Below are positions 41,954 to 50,381 of a stretch of 64,000 bases of DNA, piece after piece. Numbering within the stretch: the stretch's first letter is position 1; every line of letters begins with the position of its first letter. The notes under the pieces were generated by a model. It was not told where the DNA came from. It made no database searches and saw only the letters and a list, made by a program, of their open reading frames with translations. A program made the translations under genes and the position numbers. The DNA comes from Corynebacterium marambiense (GTDB lineage Bacteria; Actinomycetota; Actinomycetes; Mycobacteriales; Mycobacteriaceae): NCBI RefSeq assembly GCF_016342275.1, contig NZ_JAEIOT010000007.1, positions 682,001 through 746,000 on the forward strand, given 5' to 3'.

Positions 41954-43861
41954 TCAGCCGGTCCTGAATGCCCGGTCCAGAAGTTCCCGACGCGCCTGCT
42001 CCAGCGCGACGAGGTCGGCGAACATCGAGTTGTACGCCAGTTCATCATCCGAGGGGCGCATCCGCTGCAGCTGCCCCTTGAGCTGCGCGATCTGGTTGCC
42101 GACGCGGACCTCCTGCAGCCTGGACAGCACGCTGTCGGCGTACCGGCCCAGTTCCCCGTCCTCGCAGTGGATCGGCTCCACTGCCAGACCGGAGACCAGA
42201 TGCTGCCCGACCAGATCATCCATTTCCCCGGCGACCTTCGACAACCAGTCGACGCCGTCGTGGGCGTTACCGCAGCCTCCGGCTTCACTGATGGCCTGGC
42301 GGATCGCCTGGTAGGTGGGATGCGTGAACGCGTCCACCGGCAGACCGTCGAAGTACTCCCCCGCGTACTCCGGGTACTGCAGGGCGAGTTTGAGGCTCTC
42401 CCGTTCCGGCCAGAGCCGGGGCGTGCGCTGATCCGGTAGCTCGAGCGCCGGTTTCGTCGGGTCGCCGACGGGTGGCGTCTCCGTGTTGTCGAACCGGCGG
42501 GCGCGCCGCGGCTCCTGCTTCCTCTTCGGCCGCCGGGCCTCTACCCGGACCTGGTCGAGGACCTCGGTCGGATCCGCCCAGCCGACCCATCCGGCGAGTT
42601 GTCGGGCGTACTCGTTGCGGAGCGTCTCGTCCCTGATCCCCGCCACGACGGGTACGCCCCGGCGGAGTGCCTGCAGGCGCCCATCCGCGGAATCGAGTGG
42701 GTAATCGGCGATCATCGTCCGGACGACGAACTCGAACATAGGGACCCGCCTGGCGACGAGATCCCGGACCGCGGCATCGCCGCGCTCGAGGCGGAGATCG
42801 CACGGGTCCATGCCGTCGGGCGCCACCGAGACGTAGGACTGCCCGGTGAACTGCTGGTCCCCCTCGAAGGCGCGCATGGCGGCCTTCTGCCCGGCCTCGT
42901 CCCCGTCGAAGGTGTAGATCAACTCGCCGCGGAAGTAGTTGTCGTCCAGCATGAGACGGCGCAGTATCTGCAGGTGCTCCTCACCGAACGCGGTGCCGCA
43001 GGCCGCGACGGCAGTGGTCACCCCGGCGGCGTGCATGGCCATGACATCGGTGTACCCCTCAACGACGACAGCCTGATGCCCTGCGGCGATCGCCTTCTTC
43101 GCGTGATCGAGCCCGAACAGCACCTTCGACTTGTGGTAGAGCAGCGTGTCGGGCGTGTTCATGTATTTGCCCATCTGGTCGTCATCGAAGAGCTTGCGCG
43201 CCCCGAAGCCGATGACGTCGCCCGCGAGATTGCGGATGGGCCAGAGCAGCCGGCGATGGAACCGGTCGATGGGGCCGCGCTTGCCCATCGTGGTCACACC
43301 CGCCGCGGTCAGTTCCTTGACGTCGAAGCCCTTACGCAGCAGGTACTTCGTCGTGGTGTCCCATCCGCCGGGCGCGTAGCCGCAGCCGAAGCTCCGGGCG
43401 TGCTCGGCGGAGAAACCCCGGTCCGTGAGGAATGCGCGGGCGGTCGCGGCCTCCGGGGTCTCGAGCTGTTCCCGGTAGAAGGCGTGGGCGGCCTTGTTCA
43501 CGGCGACGAGCCGCTGCCTGGTCCCGGGCTCCTCACGGCGCCCGGGACCGCCCCCCTCGTAGTTGATGTGGTAGCCGATCTTCTCGGCGCAGATCTCCAC
43601 GGCCTCCGGGAAGGGGATCTGCTCCATCTTCATCAGGAAGCTGAATACGTCCCCGCCTTCACCGGTGGAGAAGCAGTGGAAGTAGCCCCGGTTCGGCCGG
43701 ACGTGGAACGACGGGGTCTTCTCGTCCTTGAATGGGGAAAGGCCCTTCATGGAGTCGCTGCCGGCGGGCTTGAGCTGGACGTACTCCCCGACGATCTCCT
43801 CGATCGGGGTGCGCTCACGGATCGCCGCGATGTCACTCTCCGGAATACGTCCCTTAGCCAT
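41954..43861 (-). CDS. dnaG: DNA primase
   Basis: The 635-residue primase makes RNA primers for chromosome replication with DnaB helicase. The TOPRIM catalytic part is intact: EGYTD and FDGDEAG. The N-terminal zinc domain is altered: where the CHC2 finger normally has CPFH and CFGC, this protein has SPFK (Ser42, Lys45) and CFST (Cys63, Thr66), leaving one of four zinc ligands. The surrounding fold sequence (DEKTPSFHVRPNRGYFHCF) is well kept, so this is a true primase rather than a decayed one. ATG 43861 matches the family N terminus (MAKGRIPESD). Confidence 0.96.
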   Translation of the reverse strand: MAKGRIPESDIAAIRERTPIEEIVGEYVQLKPAGSDSMKGLSPFKDEKTPSFHVRPNRGYFHCFSTGEGGDVFSFLMKMEQIPFPEAVEICAEKIGYHINYEGGGPGRREEPGTRQRLVAVNKAAHAFYREQLETPEAATARAFLTDRGFSAEHARSFGCGYAPGGWDTTTKYLLRKGFDVKELTAAGVTTMGKRGPIDRFHRRLLWPIRNLAGDVIGFGARKLFDDDQMGKYMNTPDTLLYHKSKVLFGLDHAKKAIAAGHQAVVVEGYTDVMAMHAAGVTTAVAACGTAFGEEHLQILRRLMLDDNYFRGELIYTFDGDEAGQKAAMRAFEGDQQFTGQSYVSVAPDGMDPCDLRLERGDAAVRDLVARRVPMFEFVVRTMIADYPLDSADGRLQALRRGVPVVAGIRDETLRNEYARQLAGWVGWADPTEVLDQVRVEARRPKRKQEPRRARRFDNTETPPVGDPTKPALELPDQRTPRLWPERESLKLALQYPEYAGEYFDGLPVDAFTHPTYQAIRQAISEAGGCGNAHDGVDWLSKVAGEMDDLVGQHLVSGLAVEPIHCEDGELGRYADSVLSRLQEVRVGNQIAQLKGQLQRMRPSDDELAYNSMFADLVALEQARRELLDRAFRTG

Positions 43862-43963
43862 GCCCACCACTGTAGTGCCGGAGCGGCGGACCGGAGGAGT
43901 GACCACGGGCCGTCGCACCACCCGGGTCCCGGTAGGCCGCGGTGTTCATGCGATCATGGGGCA

Positions 43964-44458
43964 ATGGACAATCGCCGCCTGCTGGGTGCCGTCGCCGGAG
44001 CCGTTCTCGTGCTCGGTGCGGCGTGGTTCGGTATCGATCTGAGCGGGGACCCCGCACCACCTTCGGCCCCGACGCGGGAATCCGCCCGCCCATCGACGAC
44101 ACAGGCCCCACCCTCGCGGTCGGCGACCCGGACCCCGTCCGCGGAAGCGGAGCGGACCTGTCCCCTCGACACCCTCCCGGAACAGGCCGAACTGGTGGTG
44201 GAGGACATCCTCGCCGGTGGCCCGTTCGACCATCCCGCGCACGACGGAAAGCACTTCGGCAACTACGAACGCCGACTGCCACGGGAGAACAACAGCTACT
44301 ACCGCGAGTACACGGTGGAGACACCGGGTCTCAGGCACCGCGGTGAACGCCGCATCATCACCGGCGGCGGCTCCGACCGGGACCCGGACGTCTGGTACTA
44401 CACGGACGACCACTACGACAGTTTCTGCCTGATCCCGGATGCGGAGGAAAACCGATGA
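43964..44458 (+). CDS. Membrane-anchored or secreted guanyl-specific ribonuclease (RNase Sa type)
   Basis: 164 residues. A hydrophobic segment at 6-24 with no clear cleavage site is followed by a Ser/Thr/Pro-rich linker (28-60) and an RNase Sa-like domain (66-160). Catalytic residues align: Glu115 in YYREYT, Arg130 in RGERRIIT, His150 in TDDHYDSF. Cys66 and Cys155 match the disulfide of RNase Sa. Guanine-specific RNA cleavage outside the membrane is expected. The barstar gene overlaps its stop by ATGA, giving a nuclease-inhibitor pair. Divergent from dnaG. Confidence 0.92.
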   Translation: MDNRRLLGAVAGAVLVLGAAWFGIDLSGDPAPPSAPTRESARPSTTQAPPSRSATRTPSAEAERTCPLDTLPEQAELVVEDILAGGPFDHPAHDGKHFGNYERRLPRENNSYYREYTVETPGLRHRGERRIITGGGSDRDPDVWYYTDDHYDSFCLIPDAEENR

Positions 44459-44712
44459 CCGCACGGACGGTGACTCTCGGAGCGGCCGCCGCGGCCAACG
44501 AGACCACGTGGTTCGCCGCCCTGTTCCACGCCTGCGACGCAGACCCCGAGAGCCCCGTCCCGAAGAATCTCGATGCTCTCGCGGATTTCCTCGGCGAGCG
44601 GACCGGGCTACGCAAGGTGGTGAGCCCCGATCTGTCGCACTGGCCCCGGGAACGGCGGATCCTGCTGTGCCGGGTGTTCCTCGGCGCCCGGGTCGATCTG
44701 CAGATGAAGTGA
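44455..44712 (+). CDS. Barstar-family ribonuclease inhibitor
   Basis: 85 residues with the barstar signature KNLDALADFLG (37-47); Asp40 and Asp44 correspond to barstar Asp35 and Asp39, which plug the ribonuclease active site. It is translationally coupled to the RNase gene (ATGA) and presumably protects the cytoplasm from enzyme that fails to leave. Confidence 0.92.
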   Translation: MTARTVTLGAAAAANETTWFAALFHACDADPESPVPKNLDALADFLGERTGLRKVVSPDLSHWPRERRILLCRVFLGARVDLQMK

Positions 44713-44713
44713 T

Positions 44714-44738
44714 CCCCCGGTGAGCTGTCACCACGGGG
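44714..44738 (+). terminator. Hairpin after barstar
   Basis: CCCCGGTGA and TCACC-a-CGGGG pair with one bulge directly after the barstar stop. No T tract. Confidence 0.4.
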
Positions 44739-44839
44739 ACCACTTCATCATCCGGTGTGGTTCCGGATAGCACCGAAGTACATCACGGCGTATCCGGATA
44801 TTTGACTCAGAGTTCAGCCCACGCCTCGGAGTCGGCCAC

Positions 44840-46912
44840 TCAGTTTTTGCGCCGTTTCAGCGCCAGCAGCAGACCGCCCAGAAGCACTGCGATTGCTGCG
44901 ATGCACACGAGCCACTTGACGTCAGCGCCTGTCTTCGCGAGTACCACATTCCGCGGAGTTGTCGCAGGCGGCTGGCTTTCCGCAGGAAGAATGGATGATG
45001 TCTTCGTCGGTGGAGCAGCGCCCGGGGTCGTCACCGTGGAGGACGGGGTCGTCACCGTGGAGGACGGGGTCGTCACCGTGGAGGACGGGGTCGTCACCGT
45101 GGAGGACGGGGTCGTCACCGTGGAGGACGGGGTCGTCACCGTGGAGGACGGGGTCGTCACCGTGGAGGACGGGGTCGTCACCGTGGAGGACGGGGTCGTC
45201 ACCGTGGAGGACGGGGTCGACGTTACTACGGTGTAATCATTGACGAAATGCGCGGTGGGGAAATCCGTGGAAACAGTGACGGTCTGATCAGCAGGTTCCT
45301 TCAGCGTATATTCCGCGATCTGGGAACCCGTTGTGTCTTCCGAGACAACGCAGGCTGTTCCGATAGGAACATCAGAGACCACAACCGCCTTTTCTCCGTT
45401 CGGCTTAACCAGAACCTCTCCCGAGGACCTGTCCGGATCATTGCACGAGTACCTAAATTTGAACTCGTGATCAGGATCAAGGTGTGCCGAGGTGACCCCG
45501 TTCACCGCCTTCGTGATACTGAATCCCGCAACCGGTTTGGTGTACTTGTTCGTGACCTGTGCGTCCGACGTGGAATCTGCCGTGATGGTCACAGGGTTGC
45601 CGGTGTAGGTCGTTTCGACCAGGTATCCGTCACGCTCCGCTGAAGAAGTTTCCTCGCTGATCTTGCACGTGGTTCCTTCAGGAAGGACGGGTCCCTTGAC
45701 TGGCACGCCATCACCGGGCAGCTCAAATACTCCCGAGGTATTGTCCGCATCATCACACACGTACGTGATCCGGAACTTCTCGTCCGATGAGGGGGTGTAG
45801 TCCCCATTGACGTTCTTCGACACCGAGAAGGAACCGGTACCGGGGGTGGCTTCACAAGGTACCTTCACCTTGTTGGTGAACGGGAAGAAGTGTTGCTCGC
45901 TTCCCCCCAGGACCCCTCCCTTTATAACCAGAGTTCCCTGGATGTTTGCCTTGGTCTTCTGAAGATCCGCCAGTGGTGCAAGAATTGACCCATCGAGTGA
46001 ATCACCCTTCTGATAGATCTGTTCCACACCCGGCATATTCCACAGGATCGCCCTTGGATCACGGTTGCCCGCCATGTTCATCGTGAAGGTGACCGGTCCA
46101 TCTCCAACGACGTTGACGATGAGGGCCGAACCGGAATTGACCCCGGGAGAGACACCCTGGAACTTCAACTCCGTGATTTTACTGATCTGCTCAGGGGTCA
46201 CCGACCAGACATTCGTCTCCCCCGGCTTCAGACTGATACTGACCTTCGCCCCCTCCCAGGTCACCGTCGGCTCGGCCCCAAGCCCCTCGCTGGCCGCAAC
46301 TGCAATCCGAGCGCTGATTTCCCGGGCGTTGTCCTGGGACCCGAAGATCTTCCCAAAAGCTCCGGGCTCGTGGAGCGTTTTGTTGAGTCGATTGTTCAGG
46401 ACGACTCTGGGCCGACTGTCACGGCTTTTTCCTTCGGCAACGACGAATTTGAGTACTTCTCCACTGCCACCCTCCCGCGCAAATTCGACACCTTCGCGAT
46501 TTTCCAGGATCAGATCCCCATCCAAGACCTTGAGCTCGCCAGAAGTCGGAGTTCCGAGATTCAGCCTTCCGACAACCAGGCCAATCGTTCGATCATATCC
46601 TTCAGCTCTGGCAGTGTTCTTGGAGTGTGTTGCAACATTGGTTTCACGAAAACTGAGGGTTCCGCCGACGCCCATCGAGCCTTCACTCTCAGCGCTCACC
46701 GTGAGATCCTCGAACGCGACGACATTCCAGGATCGATAGTCCTTCATCGGATCAATCTCACAGGTTGATACAACAGCGTCTTCTGCACCGCTGGCCACCG
46801 GGGTAACAACACACGTCATCATTCCCAGAATCAGAGCGGAGCTCACGGTGGTCACCCGCTTCAGGACACCCTTGACCCGGTGACCGTGCACCGAGTTCTC
46901 GATCATGGCCAT
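44840..46912 (-). CDS. Sortase-anchored surface protein (choice-of-anchor A, DUF5979)
   Basis: 690 residues. Signal peptide about 1-43; a choice-of-anchor A domain (about 50-330) starting near DYRSWNVVAFEDLTV and including DLILENREGVEF; two DUF5979 immunoglobulin-like repeats (about 372-475 with FSVSKNVNGDY, and 480-565 with FSITKAVNGV); a Thr/Ser/Pro stalk of nine identical PSSTVTT units (566-629); and a sorting signal LAKTG at 658-662, a membrane span and RRKN. It should be covalently linked to peptidoglycan by a sortase, which is not in this window. Probable adhesin or pilus-like surface protein. Base composition looks less GC-rich than its neighbours, hinting at separate ancestry. GGGAAAAG precedes ATG 46912. 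Confidence 0.9.
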   Translation of the reverse strand: MAMIENSVHGHRVKGVLKRVTTVSSALILGMMTCVVTPVASGAEDAVVSTCEIDPMKDYRSWNVVAFEDLTVSAESEGSMGVGGTLSFRETNVATHSKNTARAEGYDRTIGLVVGRLNLGTPTSGELKVLDGDLILENREGVEFAREGGSGEVLKFVVAEGKSRDSRPRVVLNNRLNKTLHEPGAFGKIFGSQDNAREISARIAVAASEGLGAEPTVTWEGAKVSISLKPGETNVWSVTPEQISKITELKFQGVSPGVNSGSALIVNVVGDGPVTFTMNMAGNRDPRAILWNMPGVEQIYQKGDSLDGSILAPLADLQKTKANIQGTLVIKGGVLGGSEQHFFPFTNKVKVPCEATPGTGSFSVSKNVNGDYTPSSDEKFRITYVCDDADNTSGVFELPGDGVPVKGPVLPEGTTCKISEETSSAERDGYLVETTYTGNPVTITADSTSDAQVTNKYTKPVAGFSITKAVNGVTSAHLDPDHEFKFRYSCNDPDRSSGEVLVKPNGEKAVVVSDVPIGTACVVSEDTTGSQIAEYTLKEPADQTVTVSTDFPTAHFVNDYTVVTSTPSSTVTTPSSTVTTPSSTVTTPSSTVTTPSSTVTTPSSTVTTPSSTVTTPSSTVTTPSSTVTTPGAAPPTKTSSILPAESQPPATTPRNVVLAKTGADVKWLVCIAAIAVLLGGLLLALKRRKN
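45027..45215. repeat. Nine identical 21-bp tandem repeats in a surface protein gene
   Basis: The unit GTCGTCACCGTGGAGGACGG plus G is repeated nine times without one mismatch. In the gene each unit codes for seven residues (PSSTVTT). A partial tenth copy follows at 45216. Identity at third codon positions points to recent slippage or gene conversion. Confidence 0.97.
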
Positions 46913-47292
46913 TCTTTTCCCATCAGACTAGTAGGACGTGGGTATTTTCCTTCCAAAACGTGCACATCGGAACACTGTCCCCGCCCTTGCTCCACCGAAT
47001 TTCTCCGGACTCAACTCGACAGAGTTATGGCCGTGAACCACTTTAAAAAACTGACACGAAAACTAATTCGAACCAATTTTCGTACTGCCAAAATTGTGCA
47101 CCAGGCCACACGTCAACTTCAATTTATAGCCGTCCCCCGGAGAAACCCGCAACAGGTAGCAGACCCCAGGCAGTACATTCCCAAAAGTATCTTTAATACT
47201 ACTTTCGCCCGGGCATGCATTTCACCTTCTCACGGAAGGGGGCGGCCCACCGGCCCGTGACAGAAAATGCCCCCGCCCCACCCCCGGCGAAC
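46913..47292. promoter_or_regulatory. AT-rich control region of the surface protein gene
   Basis: No gene is seen in these 380 bp. The stretch is clearly richer in A and T than most of the window and lies upstream of the surface protein gene. It contains a long symmetrical palindrome at 47056-47083 and several TA-rich boxes that could be promoters on the minus strand. Confidence 0.45.
47056..47083. promoter_or_regulatory. 28-bp symmetrical palindrome, candidate operator
   Basis: ACGAAAA-N4-TTCGAA-N4-TTTTCGT: outer 7-bp arms are complementary and the TTCGAA core is itself a palindrome, all centred on the same axis. Confidence 0.45.
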
Positions 47293-47652
47293 CTACTCAT
47301 GCCGGGGTTCGCCGCTGATGACGTGATCGGCGTGATTGACGGCCTCGGTCACGAGCCGGACGAGGTGCCCGTCATCCATCCGGTAAATCACGCGGCGCCC
47401 GTCCTTCCGGGTCTGCACCAGGTTTCCGGACCGGAGCTTGGCCAAATGCTGGGACACGGCCGTCCGGGAGATCCCCGTGGCCGCCACGAGATCGTTGACC
47501 GAGTACTCGGCGCCACTGAGCAACCACAGGAGGTGGAGACGCGTCGGTTCGGCCAGGAGCTTCAGGGTGGCGGCCCCGGTGTTCAGCAGCTCGCCAGACA
47601 CCGGTGGATCGTGTTCCAGAGAAGTGGCGGGATTCCGCGGGTTCATCTTCAT
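47293..47652 (-). CDS. ArsR/SmtB-family metal-responsive repressor
   Basis: 119 residues with the winged helix of the family (about 35-90; VNDLVAATGISRTAVSQHLA as recognition region) and a C-terminal helix holding Asp94, His96, His107 and His110. That spacing, DxH-x10-HxxH, is the alpha-5 metal site of SmtB/CzrA-type zinc and cobalt sensors. No Cys is present, so arsenic or cadmium sensing by alpha-3 Cys sites is excluded. It lies 18 nt after the MFS gene on the same strand and presumably represses the operon through the inverted repeat at 48962-49001. Confidence 0.9.
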   Translation of the reverse strand: MKMNPRNPATSLEHDPPVSGELLNTGAATLKLLAEPTRLHLLWLLSGAEYSVNDLVAATGISRTAVSQHLAKLRSGNLVQTRKDGRRVIYRMDDGHLVRLVTEAVNHADHVISGEPRHE

Positions 47653-47670
47653 GCCCTCTCACGGTACCGG

Positions 47671-48912
47671 CTACCGGGATTTGAACGACCTGAGTCCCGC
47701 GACGATCGCCAGCAGGGTCATCGCGAGGAGGATACCTGTGGCTGCAGGCAGTCCGAACCAGACACCGAGGAACCCGGCAGCCGGGTACGTCGCGAGGTAG
47801 CAGGCGTGGGACAACGAGAACTGGGCGGCGAAGATGTAGCTGTAGGACTCGGGTTCCACGTTCCGCCGCAGCACCCTAGACATGGGGGTCTGCAGAGCAG
47901 AGGTAGCGGATCCGAGGACGATCCATAGGGCGATGGCCGTCAACCAGGCACCGGCACCGTCTAGCTGACCGCCAGCGGTCAGCAGCAGGATGAGCCCGGC
48001 GAGGGCTGTAGCTCCCGCGATTGCTCCTCCCACCATCACGGCACGGTCGGGTACTTTGGTGAGGATCCGGGGCAGGGCGAGAGCGGTGACCATGGACCCG
48101 AGGCCGAATCCCGCGAGGGTGATCGCGAGAGCGGTGTCGTTCCTGCCCATCTCTCCCCGGACGACCACGACGGTGTTGATCATGACTGTCGCCATCGGCG
48201 CGGCCACCGCGAGGTTGAGCCAGAGCACGCCCCGGAGTTCCGGCTCGGCCGCCATGATCCGGGCACCGCGGAACACCCGGGACAGGAAACCGGATTCCTC
48301 CACCTGTGTTTCGGGGCGGGCCGGTAACCTAGCCCCGAACACCAGCGCCGCGGAGACAAGAAAACCAAGCATCGTTCCGATGAACAGGTTGTGGTAGCTC
48401 ATCACCGCAAGCAGCAGGGCCGCGACAGCGGGGCTGGTTATCTGTTCGACGTCGTACGCCATCCGGGACAAGGAGAGGGCGTTGGTGTACTCGTCCTCGT
48501 CGGGAAGAACCAGCGGTATGACCGATTGGAAGGTCGGGGTAAAGGTGGCCGACGCGGCCTGCAACAGGAAGATCGCAGCGTAAAGCTGCCATTCGGAGTG
48601 GATGAACGGCAGACAGACCGCAATGGAGGCGCGGAGGAGGTCCGCGGTTATCAGAACGGGCTTGACAGGGAGCTTCGCTGCGACCGCCGTGACGGTCGGG
48701 GCTCCGATCACGTAGACGAGGATCTTGATGGTCAACGCTGTGCCGAGCACGAGTCCGGCATTGCCGCCCGCGATGTCGAAGGCGAGGAGCCCAAGGGCGA
48801 CGGTGAGCAACCCTGTGCCGACCAGGGCGACGACCTGGGCGGTGAAGAGCCTCCGGTAGGTACGGTGCCGGAGGACACTCAGCAGTGGTGGGGCGCTGGT
48901 AGGTGTGGACAC
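47671..48912 (-). CDS. MFS transporter
   Basis: A 413-residue major facilitator protein with 12 hydrophobic spans, EntS/multidrug-exporter-like in length and layout. Being co-transcribed with a zinc-site ArsR regulator suggests export related to metal stress or a metal-chelate, but the substrate cannot be read from sequence. Start GTG 48912; the operator lies 50 bp upstream. Confidence 0.85.
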   Translation of the reverse strand: MSTPTSAPPLLSVLRHRTYRRLFTAQVVALVGTGLLTVALGLLAFDIAGGNAGLVLGTALTIKILVYVIGAPTVTAVAAKLPVKPVLITADLLRASIAVCLPFIHSEWQLYAAIFLLQAASATFTPTFQSVIPLVLPDEDEYTNALSLSRMAYDVEQITSPAVAALLLAVMSYHNLFIGTMLGFLVSAALVFGARLPARPETQVEESGFLSRVFRGARIMAAEPELRGVLWLNLAVAAPMATVMINTVVVVRGEMGRNDTALAITLAGFGLGSMVTALALPRILTKVPDRAVMVGGAIAGATALAGLILLLTAGGQLDGAGAWLTAIALWIVLGSATSALQTPMSRVLRRNVEPESYSYIFAAQFSLSHACYLATYPAAGFLGVWFGLPAATGILLAMTLLAIVAGLRSFKSR

Positions 48913-48961
48913 TCCGGGCTCGTTTCTGTCGTCGCGGGGGATACCCCGGCCGGGGCCGGAG

Positions 48962-49001
48962 ATCTACATACATGTGCATAGGTGTGCACATGTATGTAGA
49001 T
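48962..49001. promoter_or_regulatory. ArsR-type operator with 17-bp arms
   Basis: ATCTACATACATGTGCA (48962-48978) and TGCACATGTATGTAGAT (48985-49001) form a perfect inverted repeat around 6 nt, AT-rich against its surroundings, just upstream of the MFS-arsR operon. Confidence 0.75.
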
Positions 49002-49056
49002 TAGGCTGCCTTCACGGATCCGCGCAACCACCCGTTCCCCCGAGCCTGCAAAAACG

Positions 49057-50352
49057 TCAGATGTAATACCCCGCCACGCCGCTGGCCTGTTTCGCGGTGC
49101 GTTCGAGGCGGGACTCCGTCATCGAGGCGATCTGGTCGATGATCGCCCGGGAACGCGCGACGTCGCTGTCGGCGTCCGCCCACCAGGCCGCGAAGATCGG
49201 GTCCAGCGTGCCGGGGGCACCGAAGGTCAGGTAGTCGTGGACCTGCGCGATCCGCTCCCGCTGCCGGTTCTGCCGTTGCTGGTGGCGGGTTTCCTCCATG
49301 ACGTAGAGGACCGCGATGGTCTTGAGCATCTGGACCTCCGCGGCGGCTGCCGGTGGGACAACCAGCCGTCCGTGCATCCTGCCCAACCGCTCATCACCGA
49401 CGGCCCCGAGGGTCGCACCGACGGTGGCCCCCACATACCGGCCGACGAGTTCACTGGTCAGCGCCTTGAGCGCGACGAGAGAGGAGAGCGAACCGTCGTA
49501 GTCCGCTGCTGCCGCGACGACGGGTAGCTGGCGCAGGGAATCCGCTGCGGCGATCATCTCCTCCGGGTCACCGCCGAACGCCTCAGCCCCCTTCTCCGCG
49601 AGTTCCGCGAGCTCGAAAAGATCCCACAGGACCTTCAGGCTGATGCGTCCCGAGCAGATGCCGTCCTCGACGTCGTGCACCGAGTAGGCGACGTCATCGG
49701 ACCAATCCATCACCTGACCTTCGATGGAGGGCCTGGTGTCCAGTGGGTCGTGACCCTCGCGGATCCAGGCGAGCAGCTCCGACTCCTCGTCGTAGGCGCC
49801 GTACTTGCGGCGCGGCGTCCCGTCAGGCGCGATCCGTGTCCACGGGTACTTGCAGGCGGCGTCGAGGGAGGCTCGTGTCAAGTTGAGACCGTGGGGGGAC
49901 CCGTCCGGTGCGAGGATCTTCGGTTCCAGGCGCGCAATGATCCGCAGCGTCTGGGCATTTCCCTCGAAGCCCCCGCAATCGGCGGCCAGCTCGTCGAGGG
50001 CCACCTCTCCGTTGTGTCCGTAGGGCGGGTGCCCGATGTCATGGCAGAGCCCGGCGAGATCCGCCAAATCCGGGTTCACGCCGATTCCGGAGGCGATGCC
50101 GCGGGCTATCTGGGCCACCTCGAGGGAGTGCGTGAGCCGGGTCCTGGGGGTGTCCCCGTCCCGGGGCCCGACTACCTGGGTCTTGTCGGCGAGTCGGCGG
50201 AGTGCTGCGGAGTGGAGAACCCGGGCTCGGTCGCGTGAGAAAGCACTGCGGTTGTCCACCGATGCGGCGAACATCTGGCTACCTTTAGGGTTCTCATCGC
50301 AGAAGCGCACCCTATCTTCGGCGGTGTAGTGGTACTGGGCGGGGCTCTCCAC
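49057..50352 (-). CDS. dgt: dGTP triphosphohydrolase-like protein
   Basis: A 431-residue HD-domain dNTPase that splits dNTP into nucleoside and tripolyphosphate. HD motif: R-TRLTHSLEVAQIAR with His, then LCHDIGHPPYGHNGE with the HD pair, and MDWSDDVAYSVHDVEDG with the last Asp. This is the shorter type 2 form found in actinobacteria. GTG 50352 has AGGAGAAA upstream. It follows the YdcF-like gene after 29 nt. Confidence 0.93.
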   Translation of the reverse strand: MESPAQYHYTAEDRVRFCDENPKGSQMFAASVDNRSAFSRDRARVLHSAALRRLADKTQVVGPRDGDTPRTRLTHSLEVAQIARGIASGIGVNPDLADLAGLCHDIGHPPYGHNGEVALDELAADCGGFEGNAQTLRIIARLEPKILAPDGSPHGLNLTRASLDAACKYPWTRIAPDGTPRRKYGAYDEESELLAWIREGHDPLDTRPSIEGQVMDWSDDVAYSVHDVEDGICSGRISLKVLWDLFELAELAEKGAEAFGGDPEEMIAAADSLRQLPVVAAAADYDGSLSSLVALKALTSELVGRYVGATVGATLGAVGDERLGRMHGRLVVPPAAAAEVQMLKTIAVLYVMEETRHQQRQNRQRERIAQVHDYLTFGAPGTLDPIFAAWWADADSDVARSRAIIDQIASMTESRLERTAKQASGVAGYYI

Positions 50353-50381
50353 GGTCAGTCGGTTTCTCCTGATCAGGTTGA

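Noticed and set aside
42599..43963. Long plus-strand open frame antisense to dnaG, joined to the RNase gene
   Set aside because: A shadow of dnaG codon structure; the RNase starts at 43964.
45027..45215. Tandem repeats as a CRISPR array
   Set aside because: Units are 21 bp and directly adjacent with no spacers, in frame within a surface protein gene.
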